Below the pieces are notes generated by a model. That model was not told the origin of the DNA. It saw only the letters and a program-made list of their open reading frames with translations, and did no database searches. A DNA stretch of 64,000 nucleotides. It comes from Halomonas halocynthiae DSM 14573. Its GTDB lineage: Bacteria; Pseudomonadota; Gammaproteobacteria; Pseudomonadales; Halomonadaceae. How positions within the stretch are numbered: the first letter of the stretch is position 1; the number at the start of each line of letters is the position of its first letter. A program made the translations under genes and the position numbers. Below, piece by piece: positions 18,727 through 30,500 of this stretch. The DNA lies in NCBI RefSeq assembly GCF_000425725.1, contig NZ_KE384440.1, positions 467,356 through 531,355 of the forward strand, given 5' to 3'.

Positions 18727-19803
18727 ATGAAGCAGGCAAGTAAAAAATCCATCATCAAGTTATTGATAGGCGTTGTGGTCGTCGCGGTGGCCGCGCTGAT
18801 GGCGTGGCAAATGCTCAAGCCCAACGGGCTAGGCGACGGCTTTGCCAGCGGCAATGGCCGGATTGAGGCAACAGAGATTGATGTGGCAACCAAACTGCCT
18901 GGTCGTTTGATGGAAGTGCTGGTGGCCGAGGGCGACTTCGTTGAGCCAGGGCAGGTGATTGCACGCATGAACACCGATACCCTGGACGCTGAGCTGGCGC
19001 AGGCCAGTGCCCAGGTGCACCAGGCAGAGCATGCCCTGGAAACTGCTCGTGCCGTGGTTGCCCAGCGGCAAAGCGAAGAAACCACGGCCCAGGCGATTGT
19101 GCAGCAGCGTCAGGCGGAGCTCAGTGCCGCCCAGAAACGTTATCAGCGCACCGCGGCTTTGGTGCAGCGTAATGCGGTATCACGCCAACAGCTCGATGAC
19201 GATCTGGCCGCCCGCCAGAGCGCTGAAGCGGCTGTTTTGGCATCACGCTCTCAGGTGCTAACTGCCGAGGCAGGCATCAACTCAGCGCGCTCCCGGGTCG
19301 TTGAAGCGGAATCTGCCATCGCTGCCGCCAAAGCCGGTGTGTCACGCATCCAGGCAGATATTGAAGACAGCGAACTCAAGGCAGATCGGCTGGCTCGGGT
19401 GCAGTACCGTATTGCTCAGCCTGGTGAGGTGCTGGGCTCTGGTGCCAAGATCGTCAACTTGGTAGACCTCACTGATGTCTACATGACGTTCTTTCTGCCG
19501 ACCCATGATGTGGGGCGGGTCGGTATCGGCGATGCTGCTCATATCGTGCTCGATGCGGCCTCTGAATACGTGGTGCCGGCCCAGGTCAGTTATGTCTCCA
19601 GTGTCGCTCAGTTCACGCCCAAAACCGTCGAGACCGAGAGTGAGCGGGAGAAGCTGATGTTTCGCGTCAAGGCGCGTATTGATCCGCAGCTGTTAATGAA
19701 CCATGTGGAGCAGGTCAAAACCGGTCTGCCCGGTGTGGCTTATCTCAAACTCGATGACGAGATTGAGTGGCCGGTTGAGCTGCAGGTCAACGTGAAATCA
19801 TGA
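18727..19803 (+). CDS. HlyD-family membrane fusion protein (YhiI-like)
   Basis: Periplasmic adaptor of an ABC exporter. The 358 residues from ATG 18727 (GGAAC upstream; a TTG ten codons earlier is less likely) start with a signal anchor ([19 protein letters not shown]). A biotinyl-lipoyl-like domain follows ([20 protein letters not shown]), then a long Gln/Ala-rich coiled-coil hairpin (about 85-215), and a C-terminal beta-barrel ([17 protein letters not shown]). Its stop overlaps the start of the ABC gene as ATGA. Order and content match the E. coli yhiI-rbbA-yhhJ cluster. Confidence 0.88.
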   Translation: MKQASKKSIIKLLIGVVVVAVAALMAWQMLKPNGLGDGFASGNGRIEATEIDVATKLPGRLMEVLVAEGDFVEPGQVIARMNTDTLDAELAQASAQVHQAEHALETARAVVAQRQSEETTAQAIVQQRQAELSAAQKRYQRTAALVQRNAVSRQQLDDDLAARQSAEAAVLASRSQVLTAEAGINSARSRVVEAESAIAAAKAGVSRIQADIEDSELKADRLARVQYRIAQPGEVLGSGAKIVNLVDLTDVYMTFFLPTHDVGRVGIGDAAHIVLDAASEYVVPAQVSYVSSVAQFTPKTVETESEREKLMFRVKARIDPQLLMNHVEQVKTGLPGVAYLKLDDEIEWPVELQVNVKS

Positions 19804-22559
19804 CGGGATTTGAGGACAGCGTCGTCAGCCTGAAAGACGTCACCTTGCAGTATGGCAGGTCACGCAGCGAAAAGGTTCGGGCACTGGACGCTTTGAGTCT
19901 TGAAGTTCCCAGCGGTCGCATGGTGGGACTGATTGGTCCCGACGGCGTGGGTAAGTCGAGCCTGATGGCATTGGTTTCCGGGGCGCGGCGCATCCAGCAG
20001 GGCAGTGTTCGAGTGCTGGGTGGAGATATGGCTAATGCCGAGCATCGACGTCTGTCCTGCCCACGTATCGCTTATATGCCCCAGGGGCTGGGAAAGAACC
20101 TGTATCCCACGCTGAGTATTCGTGAAAACCTTGAATTCTTTGGGCGATTGTTCGGGCAGAGCAAAGCTGAGCGGAACCTGCGGATCGAGGATTTGACCCG
20201 CAGTACAGGTTTAGAGGATTTTACCGAGCGTCCGGCGGGCAAGTTGTCCGGCGGGATGAAGCAGAAGCTCGGGTTGTGTTGTGCTCTGATTCATGACCCT
20301 GATCTGCTGATTCTTGATGAGCCTACCACCGGGGTTGACCCTCTGGCGCGCAATCAGTTCTGGGAGCTGATTGCGCGTATACGCGATGAGCGCCCTCATA
20401 TGAGTGTGATGGTTGCCACCGCCTATATGGACGAGGCAGAAGGCTTCGACTGGCTTGTTGCCATGGATGAGGGCCAGATTCTGGCGACCGGTACGCCAGC
20501 CGAGATGCTGGAGCGTACCGGTCGCGATAACCTTGAGCAGGCGTTTATTGCCCTGCTGCCGGAGGCCAAACGCGCCCTGCATCAAGAGGTCATTATTCCG
20601 CCGCGTGAAGCCAGCGATGAAATTGCCATCGAAGCCCACGGGCTGACTAAGTGCTTTGGTGACTTCACCGCGGTGGATCACGTTAATTTTCGTATTGAGC
20701 GTGGTGAGATCTTTGGCTTTCTTGGCTCCAATGGGTGTGGTAAGTCCACCACCATGAAGATGCTGACCGGGCTCTTACCGTTTAGCGAAGGGGAGGCTTT
20801 CCTCTTTGGTCAGCCGGTGGATCCCAATGATCTGGATACACGTCAGCGGGTCGGCTATATGTCTCAAGCGTTCTCTTTGTACAGCGAGCTGACTGTTCGG
20901 CAGAACCTTGAGCTGCATGCGCGCCTTTACCAGATTAACGGCAAGGAGCGCGAAGCGCGTATTCAGGAAGTGATCGAGCGTTTTTCCCTGGGGCCGGTGG
21001 TTGATAGTCTGCCGGCAGGTCTGCCGTTGGGCGTACGCCAGCGCCTGTCGCTAGCGGTGGCGGTGGTTCACCGGCCGGAGATATTGATTCTTGATGAGCC
21101 TACCTCTGGTGTCGATCCGGTGGCACGCGACAGCTTCTGGGTAGAGCTTATTCGCATGTCCCGGGAAGAGCAGGTGACTATTTTTATCTCCACCCACTTC
21201 ATGAATGAAGCCCTGCGCTGTGATCGCATGTCGCTGATGCATGCCGGCAAGGTACTGGACAGCGATACACCACAGGCGCTGCAGCAGAAACGTGGCGCGG
21301 CAACGCTGGAAGCCGCTTTTATCGCCTATCTCGAAGATGCCAGCGACGAGAGTGCTCCTGAGAGCTCGTTCGATTCTGAGCAGGAGGCAGCGCCGCCGCA
21401 GGCGCTCCAGAAGGGCAGTGCGCCGCCGCCGTCGCGCTTCAGCTTCCAGCGGCTGTTCAGCTATACGCACCGCGAAGCCATGGAATTACGCCGTGATCCG
21501 GTGCGCGGTATGCTCGCGCTGTTTGGCAGTGTGCTACTGGTATTCATCATTGGCTATGGCATCAGCTTGGACGTGGAAGATCTGTCCTATGCGGTGCTCG
21601 ATTACGATCAGACCACCAGCAGTCAGGCGTATTCGCTGAACCTGGCGGGGTCACGTTACTTTGTTGAAACGCCGCCATTGACCAGTATTGATGAACTCGA
21701 TGAGCGTATGCGTGCCGGTAAGATCAGCCTCGGGGTGATCATTCCTCCTGGCTTTGGGCGCGATCTTAAGCGCGGTGCTACGCCTGAAATCGCCTTCTGG
21801 GTCGATGGCTCCATGCCGACTCGCGCCGATACCATTAAGGGCTATGCCCAGGGAATTCACATCGACTATCTCAAGACATTGGCTCGGGAGTCGCTCGGCG
21901 TGGATGCTGACGGCGGTGCGGATGTTGCTCTGCGCTACCGCTACAACCCTGATGTACAAAGCCTACCGGCCATGGTGCCAGCGGTCATTCCCATACTACT
22001 GATGATGATTCCGGCGATGCTCACGGCCCTCGGCGTGGTGCGCGAGAAAGAAATGGGGTCGATCATCAATTTCTACGTCACTCCGGTCACGCGGACAGAA
22101 TTCCTGCTAGGTAAACAGCTGCCCTATGTGGTGCTGGGTATGCTGAATTTCCTGATCATGGTGGCCCTGGCGGTGTTCTTCTTTGATGTGCCGGTCAAGG
22201 GCAGTTTTCTTACCCTGACCCTTGCTGCGCTGCTCTATGTGTTCTGTGCCACTGGGCTTGGGCTCTTGATGTCTTCGGTGCTCAGCAGCCAGATTGCCGC
22301 GGTTTTCGGTACCGTTATCGTTACTCTGATTCCTGCTGTGCAGTTCTCTGGGATGATTCACCCGGTGTCTGCTATGGAGGGTATCGGTGTCGTCATTGGT
22401 CACATTTATCCAACTGCCCATTTCCTGATCATCAGCCGTGGGGTGTTTGCCAAGGCGCTGGGTATGGCGGACCTGTATGCCTATTTCGTTCCCTTGTTGC
22501 TGGCGATTCCCGTGCTGCTCTTGGTTAGCATCGCTGGGCTGAAACAGCAGGAAAAATGA
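19800..22559 (+). CDS. rbbA: ABC transporter with two fused ATPase domains and permease (RbbA-like)
   Basis: A 919-residue fusion. ABC domain one has Walker [10 protein letters not shown], signature LSGGMKQK and Walker [17 protein letters not shown] domain two has [10 protein letters not shown], a degenerate signature [10 protein letters not shown], and [13 protein letters not shown]; this degeneracy is usual in the family. An ABC-2 permease follows from about residue 555 ([20 protein letters not shown]) with about six membrane segments. The architecture matches RbbA (YhiH), reported as ribosome-associated in E. coli, though here it probably forms an exporter with the flanking adaptor and second permease. 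The cargo is unknown. Confidence 0.9.
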   Translation: MTGFEDSVVSLKDVTLQYGRSRSEKVRALDALSLEVPSGRMVGLIGPDGVGKSSLMALVSGARRIQQGSVRVLGGDMANAEHRRLSCPRIAYMPQGLGKNLYPTLSIRENLEFFGRLFGQSKAERNLRIEDLTRSTGLEDFTERPAGKLSGGMKQKLGLCCALIHDPDLLILDEPTTGVDPLARNQFWELIARIRDERPHMSVMVATAYMDEAEGFDWLVAMDEGQILATGTPAEMLERTGRDNLEQAFIALLPEAKRALHQEVIIPPREASDEIAIEAHGLTKCFGDFTAVDHVNFRIERGEIFGFLGSNGCGKSTTMKMLTGLLPFSEGEAFLFGQPVDPNDLDTRQRVGYMSQAFSLYSELTVRQNLELHARLYQINGKEREARIQEVIERFSLGPVVDSLPAGLPLGVRQRLSLAVAVVHRPEILILDEPTSGVDPVARDSFWVELIRMSREEQVTIFISTHFMNEALRCDRMSLMHAGKVLDSDTPQALQQKRGAATLEAAFIAYLEDASDESAPESSFDSEQEAAPPQALQKGSAPPPSRFSFQRLFSYTHREAMELRRDPVRGMLALFGSVLLVFIIGYGISLDVEDLSYAVLDYDQTTSSQAYSLNLAGSRYFVETPPLTSIDELDERMRAGKISLGVIIPPGFGRDLKRGATPEIAFWVDGSMPTRADTIKGYAQGIHIDYLKTLARESLGVDADGGADVALRYRYNPDVQSLPAMVPAVIPILLMMIPAMLTALGVVREKEMGSIINFYVTPVTRTEFLLGKQLPYVVLGMLNFLIMVALAVFFFDVPVKGSFLTLTLAALLYVFCATGLGLLMSSVLSSQIAAVFGTVIVTLIPAVQFSGMIHPVSAMEGIGVVIGHIYPTAHFLIISRGVFAKALGMADLYAYFVPLLLAIPVLLLVSIAGLKQQEK

Positions 22560-22560
22560 C

Positions 22561-23676
22561 ATGCGCTTTCTGACTAACATCCTGCAGCTGGGTATCAAGG
22601 AACTGCGCAGCCTGAGCCGAGATCCTGCGCTGGTGCTGTTGATTATCTATGCCTTCAGCCTGAGCATCTATTCCAGTGCTACGGCGGTACCCGAGGCGCC
22701 GTTTCGTGCGACCATTGGCGTGGTTAATGAAGATCCGTCACCGCTGAGCTATCGCATTCTTGATGGCTTCCAGCTGCCTTACTTTCAGCCGCCCCAGGCC
22801 ATCACCCATGCGCAGATGGATAGCGGTATGGACGCTGGACGTTACACCTTTACCCTGAATATTCCACCGGACTTCCAGCAGGACCTGCTGGCAGGCCGTC
22901 AGCCGACGATTCAGCTCAACGTGGATGCCACCCAGATTAGTCAGGCGTTTACCGGTGCCGGCCATATCCAGCAGATTATTAGCAGCGAAGTGACCACCTT
23001 CCTGCAGCGCTATCGCAGCCAAGGGGCGCTGCCGGTGGAGGCGGTGGTGCGTATGAACTATAACCCCAACCTGGACCGCTCCTGGTTTGGGGCGGTGAAT
23101 TCGGTCATCGACCAAATCACCATGCTGTCGATCATTTTGACCGGTGCGGCGCTGATCCGTGAGCGTGAGCACGGCACCATTGAGCACCTGCTGGTGATGC
23201 CGGTGACGCCGGTGGAGATTATGCTGGCTAAGGTGTGGTCCATGGGGCTGGTGGTGTTGCTGGCCTCGGCATTCGCTTTGCGCTTCGTCGTGGGAACCTG
23301 GTTGGCGATTCCCCTTGGTGGCTCGCTGGGCCTGTTCATGCTGGGGGCTGCACTGCATTTATTCGCGACAACCTCCATGGGTATCTTCTTTGGTACCGTG
23401 GCACGCTCGATGCCGCAGCTGGGGCTATTGATCATCTTGACGCTGATTCCGTTGCAGATTCTCTCTGGCGGCATGACGCCGCGGGAAAGCATGCCGGAGA
23501 TCATTCAGCGCATTATGCTGGCGGCGCCCACCACACACTTTATTGAGCTGGCTCAGTCGATACTCTTTCGTGGTGCCGGCGTCGGCATCGTATGGCCGCA
23601 GATGTTGGCGCTGGCGGTTATTGGTGGGGTATTTTTCCTGTTCGCCCTGTCGCGGCTGCGCAAGTCGCTCAGTTGA
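22561..23676 (+). CDS. ABC-2 type permease (YhhJ-like)
   Basis: A 371-residue membrane permease starting 1 bp after the RbbA-like gene. An N-terminal segment (ELRSLSRDPALVLLIIYAFSLSIY) is followed by a large periplasmic loop. A cluster of about five hydrophobic helices from residue 180 includes LIREREHGTIEHLLVMPVTP, the ABC-2 hallmark loop. It ends FFLFALSRLRKSLS. It likely pairs with the permease half of the fused protein to complete the channel. E. coli YhhJ is the closest model I recognise. Confidence 0.9.
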   Translation: MRFLTNILQLGIKELRSLSRDPALVLLIIYAFSLSIYSSATAVPEAPFRATIGVVNEDPSPLSYRILDGFQLPYFQPPQAITHAQMDSGMDAGRYTFTLNIPPDFQQDLLAGRQPTIQLNVDATQISQAFTGAGHIQQIISSEVTTFLQRYRSQGALPVEAVVRMNYNPNLDRSWFGAVNSVIDQITMLSIILTGAALIREREHGTIEHLLVMPVTPVEIMLAKVWSMGLVVLLASAFALRFVVGTWLAIPLGGSLGLFMLGAALHLFATTSMGIFFGTVARSMPQLGLLIILTLIPLQILSGGMTPRESMPEIIQRIMLAAPTTHFIELAQSILFRGAGVGIVWPQMLALAVIGGVFFLFALSRLRKSLS

Positions 23677-23741
23677 GGTTGCGCAGCCCTTTTGGGAAAA
23701 GTGGCGGGGTCATCTGTTGCCTTGCCCCTGAACTCCTGTTT

Positions 23742-24575
23742 TCAGCCTTCAATAAACTGCCGCAGTGCCTCTACCTGGCTTGTTCGGTCAAGCATGGGGG
23801 CATGACCGCAGCCTTCAGCCTCAAGCGATAGCATCGCCGGCTGCATCGCTTGCATCTGTTCAGCTGTCTGGCGGTCAAGCAGGCTGGAGTTGGCACCGCG
23901 AAGCAGCATCAGCGGGCAGTGAATGGCCTGCCAGTCAGCCCAGTTGTCGCGTGGCGTATCGTGAATAAACTGCTCGGCGATACGCGGGTCGTAATGGAAA
24001 GACCAGCCGCCATCCGGTAAGCGTCGAGCGCTGTCACGAGCCATTTTTGCCCACGTTTTTTCGCTTTCAATGCCGAAGGTGGCGTAGTTCTGCCGCAGCT
24101 CGTTCTCCAGCTCGCTCAGTTGGTTGAACCGGTAGGGCTGAGCGAAATAGTTGCCCATGAGCGTTAGTGCGTCAGGGTTGAGTGCGGGGCCAACGTCATT
24201 GAGCATCAGTCGCTCGACTCGCCCGGCATGTTCAGTATCGGATGCCAGTCTCATGCCAAGCAGGCCGCCCATGGAGGTGCCGACCCAGGGCACGCTGTCC
24301 AGATTGAAGTGATTCAGCACCGCAACTGCTATTGTCATGTAATGATCGTAGAGATAGTGCTGATCCGGTACCGGAGACCAGCTCGACAGGCCGCGGCCTG
24401 GTGTGTCGGGGGCGATGACTCGCCACTGTGGGCCGAGCTTGCGGGCCAGTGCGTTGAAATCTCCCCCGTGTCGAGCAAGTCCGTGCCAAGCAATGACAGT
24501 GCGGGGCGCATCGGGGTGCCATATGCGGACTGCGACCTCCAGATCCTGTACCTTTAATAATCTCAGGGAGTCCAT
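23742..24575 (-). CDS. Alpha/beta hydrolase
   Basis: A 277-residue alpha/beta hydrolase of the epoxide-hydrolase/lipase-like type. The start at 24575 has AGGAGC 9 bp upstream and is preferred over one 19 codons earlier. The oxyanion segment is IAWHGLARHGGDF, the nucleophile elbow is GTSMGGLLG, and a late His in GCGHAPMLDRTSQ with an Asp in LLRGANSSLLDRQ completes a plausible triad. It converges on the ABC exporter operon. The substrate is unknown. Confidence 0.8.
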   Translation of the reverse strand: MDSLRLLKVQDLEVAVRIWHPDAPRTVIAWHGLARHGGDFNALARKLGPQWRVIAPDTPGRGLSSWSPVPDQHYLYDHYMTIAVAVLNHFNLDSVPWVGTSMGGLLGMRLASDTEHAGRVERLMLNDVGPALNPDALTLMGNYFAQPYRFNQLSELENELRQNYATFGIESEKTWAKMARDSARRLPDGGWSFHYDPRIAEQFIHDTPRDNWADWQAIHCPLMLLRGANSSLLDRQTAEQMQAMQPAMLSLEAEGCGHAPMLDRTSQVEALRQFIEG

Positions 24576-24775
24576 AGCCTTTGCTCCTGTGGTGGCTTGC
24601 TTTGCGGTCGCGGTAATATTTCTGCAGCTCACAGCAGGTTAGCGTAACGGTGTGAGACGGAGTTGTGTTAGAAATAAGAAAAATTCACACTCTCTGCATA
24701 AATGACGTGTGGCTTGGCCGTCTTAACATGCGACAATGAATGTATAACTTTGGTACTGAAACAAGGACCCTGCCG

Positions 24776-26233
24776 ATGATCTCTCCCCGACTCTGCCTAG
24801 CGACGCCCAAAATGGGGCGTCGTAAGCTATTGGCGGTATTCGTTACATCTCTGATGATGAGCCAGGTACAGGCCGCTGATTTGCTTGAGATTACTCAAGA
24901 TGCGCTAGATAAGAATGCTGAACTTGCATCAGCCAAAGCGCTGTTTAAGTCGGTAGAGGCTGGGCGTGACGTGCAGCAGGCGGACCTACTACCTCAGGTG
25001 ACGGCTTCCGGGCAAATTGCACATAAGCGCCAGTACGAAAGCCAGCAACCAAAATACTCAGCGGGTAACAGTGCTGGGGGAGCCTCTCTTTCGGACGACA
25101 GTGTTACAGCGGGAAATTTAACGCTTGAGGCGACTCAGGCTCTGTTTAACGCTCGTAGTCGTGCTGAGGTTGAGCAGGCTGAGCGCCAGATCGACCAACA
25201 GCTTTACCAGCTGGCGGCCACGGAGCAGCAGTTGTTGATTGATGTCAGCACGGCCTATTTTGAAATTCTGCGGGCTAATGAAGTGCTGGATGCGCGCATT
25301 GCTCAGCAACGCGCTATTGAGCGTCAGTATGAGCAGGCCAGAGAGCAGTTCGATGTGGGCTTAATTGCTATTACTGATGTTGAGGAAGCGAAAGCACGTT
25401 TTGACCAGTCTAGAGCTCAGCGCATCATCGCGGAAAGCGCGTTGCAGGTTAGCTTTGAGACGCTGCATAAGCTGACAGGAAAACGCTACTCCAGCATCGA
25501 CATGCTACAGACTGAAATGCCGGTGGTACCGCCTAGTCCGTCTTCTGTGCAGGAGTGGGTTGACCTTGCTATGCAGAGAAATCCGCTCGTGCTGGCCAGC
25601 CAGGCGGGTGTTGAGGTGTCGCGCAGCGGTGTGGATATTGCTCGCGCCCAACGCTTGCCAGTTGTCGAAGCCTTCGCTAACTATACCTATGGCGATTCAG
25701 ATAGTGATGTGTTGACCGGTCACGACTCATCGAGCCAGGTTGGTGTGGGTGTCAGCGTGCCGCTGTTTACGGGTGGACGAACCAGCGCAAGCATCCGCCA
25801 AGGCACCTATCAGTTGGCCTCCAGTCAGTATGATTTTGAGGCCCAGCGCCTGACAGCGGTGCAGCAGGTGCGCTCGCAATTTACCCAGGCCAGCAATAAT
25901 GTCGCAACGGTAGAGGCGTTAGGTCAGACCGTTGTCTCTAGCCAGAGTGCGCTGGATGCCACTCGCGCGGGTTTTGAGGTTGGCACCCGCAATATTGTTG
26001 ATGTGCTTGATGCTGAGCAGAATTTATATAACGCGGTTGCTGATTATGCCGATGCGCGTTACCGCTACGTTACCGACCTGCTGGCTTTGCGTCAGCAGTC
26101 AGGAACGTTGGATACCGAAGCAATCAGTGAGCTGAATAGTTGGTTAAATAGTGCGCAGCAAGTGCAGCTTGACCAGCAGCCGATTGGTGCACCGAGTATG
26201 GATATTGGTGCCCCGCCGAGCCCTGATGCCTGA
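24776..26233 (+). CDS. TolC-family outer-membrane efflux protein
   Basis: Outer-membrane channel for the RND pump downstream. I chose ATG 24776 (MISPRLC...), which has AAGGA 8 bp upstream; a start 12 codons earlier lacks a site. A signal peptide ends near VQA before ADLLEITQDAL. Two OEP repeats of long Gln/Ala-rich helices with short beta strands follow (for example VSTAYFEILRANEVLDARI in the first repeat and FTGGRTSASIRQG in the second). It is separated from the adaptor gene by 107 bp containing two TetR-type operators, so channel and pump may be transcribed separately. Confidence 0.9.
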   Translation: MISPRLCLATPKMGRRKLLAVFVTSLMMSQVQAADLLEITQDALDKNAELASAKALFKSVEAGRDVQQADLLPQVTASGQIAHKRQYESQQPKYSAGNSAGGASLSDDSVTAGNLTLEATQALFNARSRAEVEQAERQIDQQLYQLAATEQQLLIDVSTAYFEILRANEVLDARIAQQRAIERQYEQAREQFDVGLIAITDVEEAKARFDQSRAQRIIAESALQVSFETLHKLTGKRYSSIDMLQTEMPVVPPSPSSVQEWVDLAMQRNPLVLASQAGVEVSRSGVDIARAQRLPVVEAFANYTYGDSDSDVLTGHDSSSQVGVGVSVPLFTGGRTSASIRQGTYQLASSQYDFEAQRLTAVQQVRSQFTQASNNVATVEALGQTVVSSQSALDATRAGFEVGTRNIVDVLDAEQNLYNAVADYADARYRYVTDLLALRQQSGTLDTEAISELNSWLNSAQQVQLDQQPIGAPSMDIGAPPSPDA

Positions 26234-26251
26234 GTGATCGCGATGCCGGAG

Positions 26252-26292
26252 CATACAGTGTTGTATGTTTTGTTTACATACAGCACTGTATG
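26252..26292. promoter_or_regulatory. Two tandem TetR-type operators before the RND pump genes
   Basis: CATACAGTGTTGTATG (26252-26267) and CATACAGCACTGTATG (26277-26292, a perfect palindrome) lie 25 bp apart, about two helical turns, ahead of the adaptor start at 26341. The same motif occurs once more beside the tetR gene at 32398. Control by that TetR protein is inferred from the shared sequence. Confidence 0.75.
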
Positions 26293-26340
26293 GATGTAGG
26301 CTTTGCAGCCTTGAATATTTCCAATGGAAGTAGATTACGC

Positions 26341-27597
26341 ATGAAAACGATGATCCGAGGATGTCGGAGTGGCTTATTGGTGCTGGTTATGGGGCTGTTT
26401 CTTGCGGCCTGTGATCAGAAGGATGCGCCTTCAAGTCAGTCGGGTGGCGCAGGTGATCAGGTGCCGCCGCGTGCCATGACGGTTATGGACGTGCAGCGTC
26501 AGGACATTGCACTGAATCGTTCCTATCCAGCCAAGCTGCGTAGTGATGATGAGGTGACGCTGGTTGCGAGGGTAACGGGCTTTCTTGAGGCTCGCCATTT
26601 TGAACCAGGCCAGCAGGTGACGAAGGGTGAAAGCCTGTATTCCATCGAGCCGGAGCTCTACAGAAATGCGGTGACACAACGTGAGGCTGATTTGGCTAGT
26701 GCTCGGGCAGAATTGTCGCGGGCCCAGCGCGATGCCGGCCGCTTTGAGCAATTGCTCAAGCAGAACTCGGTGAGTCGTCAGCAGTATGATCAGGCGCTGG
26801 CAACCCGTGAGGTGGCTAGCGCACAGGTGGCTCAGGCTCAAGCGGCGCTGATGAGTGCCAACCTTGACCTGGGTTATGCCAATGTTACCGCACCCGTATC
26901 TGGGGTGATTAGCTTAGGTGAAGTTAATCTAGGCAATTTGGTGACGCCGGGTAGCGAATTGGCTGTCATCACGCCGTTGGACCCGCTGGAAGTGCGTTTC
27001 CAGTTACCGCAAAGCGATGCCGTTGCACTACGTCGGCAGCGCAACGAGCACCCTGAGTCTGAGATTCATGCCGTGTTGGACCTGCCAGGCCAGGGCGTTA
27101 ACCTTGAAGGAAAGCTGGACTATCTGGGCTCGCGAGTCAGCGAAGGCACCAGCACAGTCCAGGGGCGGGCGGCGTTTGCTAACCCTGACGGTGTACTAAT
27201 GCCCGGTCAGTTTGTGCGTGTTGTGTTGAATGGCCTCAAGCGGTTTGATGTGATTGCTGTTCCGTCAATTGCAGTCACTCAAGGGTTAATGGGGCCGCAG
27301 GTGTTTGTGCTTGATGAAGAGAATGTCGCGCGAGTGCGTAATATTCAGCTTGGCGCTCAGGCAGGGGCGTGGCAGTTAGTGGTAGACGGACTGGAACCTA
27401 ACGACCGCGTTGTTGTTCAAGATCCCGCTGGCCTTAATCCGGGAACGCCAATCAAACCGCAGCCGTTTGATGGTGATGCGGCAGCACTGATGCCTGGCAA
27501 GGCGGCGGTAGAACAGTCTTCTGGCGACACCGCGTCAGCAGCGGCTCAAGGCGCAGGAGCGGCTAAGGCTGAGGTTCAAGAGGGCGCTGAAGAATGA
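26341..27597 (+). CDS. RND efflux periplasmic adaptor (AcrA/MexA-like lipoprotein)
   Basis: Membrane-fusion protein, 418 residues from ATG 26341. A signal sequence ends in the lipobox LAAC, so the mature N terminus is lipid-anchored, as in AcrA. Domains in order are a beta-barrel/lipoyl half (VARVTGFLEARHFEPGQQVTKG), an alpha-hairpin (ADLASARAELSRAQRDAGRF), the second lipoyl half (NVTAPVSGVISLGEVNLG), a beta barrel, and an Ala/Gly-rich tail. Its stop overlaps the start of the RND gene (ATGA), so the two are coupled. Upstream operators suggest TetR control. Confidence 0.93.
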   Translation: MKTMIRGCRSGLLVLVMGLFLAACDQKDAPSSQSGGAGDQVPPRAMTVMDVQRQDIALNRSYPAKLRSDDEVTLVARVTGFLEARHFEPGQQVTKGESLYSIEPELYRNAVTQREADLASARAELSRAQRDAGRFEQLLKQNSVSRQQYDQALATREVASAQVAQAQAALMSANLDLGYANVTAPVSGVISLGEVNLGNLVTPGSELAVITPLDPLEVRFQLPQSDAVALRRQRNEHPESEIHAVLDLPGQGVNLEGKLDYLGSRVSEGTSTVQGRAAFANPDGVLMPGQFVRVVLNGLKRFDVIAVPSIAVTQGLMGPQVFVLDEENVARVRNIQLGAQAGAWQLVVDGLEPNDRVVVQDPAGLNPGTPIKPQPFDGDAAALMPGKAAVEQSSGDTASAAAQGAGAAKAEVQEGAEE

Positions 27598-30500
27598 ATT
27601 TCTCTGACTTCTTCATCAAGCGCCCGATTTTTGCCTCGGTGCTAGCTATTATCCTGACCATTGTCGGGTTGATGAGCATGCGTGTACTGCCGATAGAGCA
27701 GTACCCAAGTGTGGTACCGCCCACGGTTTCTGTTAGTGCGACCTTCCCGGGTGCTGATGCCGAGACGGTGGCACAAACTGTAGCAGCACCATTGGCTGAG
27801 GCGATTAACGGCGTCGACAACATGCTCTATATGACGTCGACCAGCGCTGATAATGGCATGATGAGTTTGAGCATTGCGTTTGATATCGGCACAGATGGTG
27901 ATATCAGTACCATCAATGTTAATAACCGAGTGCAGGGCGCGTTGTCCCAGTTGCCTGAAGCGGTACAGACTCAGGGTGTGAAGGTTGAGTTACGCTCAAG
28001 CTCTATCCTTATGCTGGTGGCGTTAACCTCGCCAGGCGGGGATTACAACGATATCTACATGCAGAATTATGCCACGCTGAATATTTTGGATGCGTTGCGT
28101 CAGGTGCCCGGCGTTGGTGAAGCTGAAGTGTTGGGGGGTGGTGAGTTTGCGATGCGTGTCTGGATGGATCCAGACAAGCTGGCGGAGTTTGATTTGACGC
28201 CAGCAGAAGTGGTTAAAACGATGCGCAGCCAGAACACCGAAGTGCCTGCGGGTAGCCTGAATGCGACGCCGCAGGGAGAGCCAGGCCCCTTCACTTATAC
28301 CATTACTGCTGGTGGGCGCTTGTCTAGCGCGGACGACTTCCGGCAGATACTGCTACGCACAAACCCCGATGGCTCAGCGCTTCATCTTGAAGATGTCGCG
28401 CGTATTGAGTTAGGCGCGTCGTTCTATGGCGTTCAGGCACGGTTGAACGGTGGCACCATGACACCGATCATTATCAACCAGCAGCCAGGCGCTAACGCAC
28501 TGGAGACGGCGCAGTTAGTTAATGACGTTATGCAAGACCTGGCACAGCGTTTCCCGCCAGGACTTGAGTATGTAGTGCCTTACGACACGACACAGTTTAT
28601 CAGTGCTTCGGTAGAGACGGTGGAGCATACCTTCATCGAAGCGTTTTTGATCGTGGGTGCGATACTCTTTATCTTCCTGCAGAACTGGCGCTACACCGTG
28701 ATTGCGATGTCGGTCGTACCTGTCTCTGTGCTGGCTACGTTTGCGGGTTTCTATCTGTTTGGTTTTTCTATCAACTTGCTCACGCTGTTTGCACTGGTGC
28801 TGGCGATTGGCATTGTGGTGGATGATGCCATTTTGGTTGTGGAAAACGTTGAGCGCGTGCTCAGTGAAGATGAGGAAATGAGCGTTTTTCAGGCGACGGG
28901 CCGAGCCATGACAGAAGTAGGCGGGCCAATCATTGCCACCTCATTGATCATGGCTGCGGTGTTTGTTCCTGTCGCATTTCTTGGTGGATTTACAGGACAG
29001 ATCTATCAACAGTTTGCGTTGACTATTGCCATTTCAGTGGCGTTTTCGGCACTGATGGCGTTAACGTTTACGCCAGCACTGTCGGCTATTTTCATCAAGC
29101 ATGATCTGCACAACCGCAAGGAAGGGGTGTTCAGTCGTGCAGTCAGAACGCCGCTCAGGCTGTTTGACCGATTCTTTGCTGGCGTGACCGCTGCTTATAT
29201 GGTCGTTGTGAAACTGCTGGTGCGTTTCTGGGGCCTTGCATTACTACTGACGGTGCTGATCAGCGGCAGTGCTTGGTGGATGTACAGCACGACGCCAGCA
29301 ACGCTGGTACCTGAAACTGACCAGGGTATTGTGTTAGCGGCTGTTCAATTGCCCGACTCGGCTTCACTGGCGCGAACCGAAGACTATATGGGCAGGCTGA
29401 GTCAAGCTATTGAAGAGGTTCCTGGGGTTAAATACTCATCGGCAGTGGCAGGCTACGATATGCTAGCCAGCTCGGTGAATACGGCTCGCGGTATCATCTT
29501 CGTGAATATGGAGCCTTGGAGTGATCGTACACTGACGGCAGATCAGCTCGTTGGCAAGATCATGCAACTGGGGGCTCAAACTGAAGGTGGGTCGGCTATT
29601 GCATTTAACATGCCGCCAATCATGGGGCTTTCGACAACCGGAGGCTTTACGGGGTATTTGCAGTCGTTTAGTGGCGCTTCACCTAATGAGCTGTATCAAG
29701 CCTCGCTGAAGTTAATGCAAGCAGCAAATCAAGATCCAGTGCTAAAGCAGGTATTCACGACTTTTAGTGTGAATGTGCCGTCATTCCATGCTGAGATTGA
29801 TCAGCAGAAAGCACTGAGTTATGGCGTGTCGCTTGATAGCCTGAACTCGACCTTGTCGAATACGTTTGGTAATGGCTTTGTCAATTTCTTTGGCTATAAA
29901 GGCCGTAACTTCCGAGTGTATGTGCAAAATGAAGACAGTTTCCGTAAATCACCGGATGATGTAGCCAGTGTTTATGTCCGCGGTGGTAATGGCCAACAGA
30001 TTCCGCTTTCTGAGTTTGTTACCCTTGAACGCGTGGTAGCGCCTGCGGTTGTTACACGCTTTGGCGTTTACCCCGGTGCTCAGTTCCAGGGTGGGCCAGC
30101 GCCTGGTTATAGTTCTAACCAGGCTATTGAAGCAATGGATAGGCTAGTGGCGGATGTGCTTGGTAGTGACTGGGGCATGGGGTGGACTGGCACGGCTTAC
30201 CAGGAAAGCAGTGCCGGTAACGCTGCCACAATAGCCATTGTGTTTGGCTTGCTGATGGTGTTTTTGATTCTTGCGGCTCAGTATGAAAGCTGGTCGTTAC
30301 CGCTGGCTGTTTTGACCACGACGCCGTTTGCCTTCTTTGGTGGTATTGGGGGGATTGTATTACGCCACCTAGATACCAGCGTTTATGTGCAAATAGGAAT
30401 GCTGGTGGTGGTTGGGCTGGCGGCAAAGAATGCGATCTTGATCGTCGAGTTTGCCGAGCTGCAGCGGCGTGAAAATGGCCGCACGATTCGTGAGGCGGCG

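Noticed and set aside
19800..22559. Degenerate signature in the second ATPase domain of the RbbA-like protein
   Set aside because: LPLGxRQRLS is normal for this family, as in E. coli RbbA, so it is not damage.
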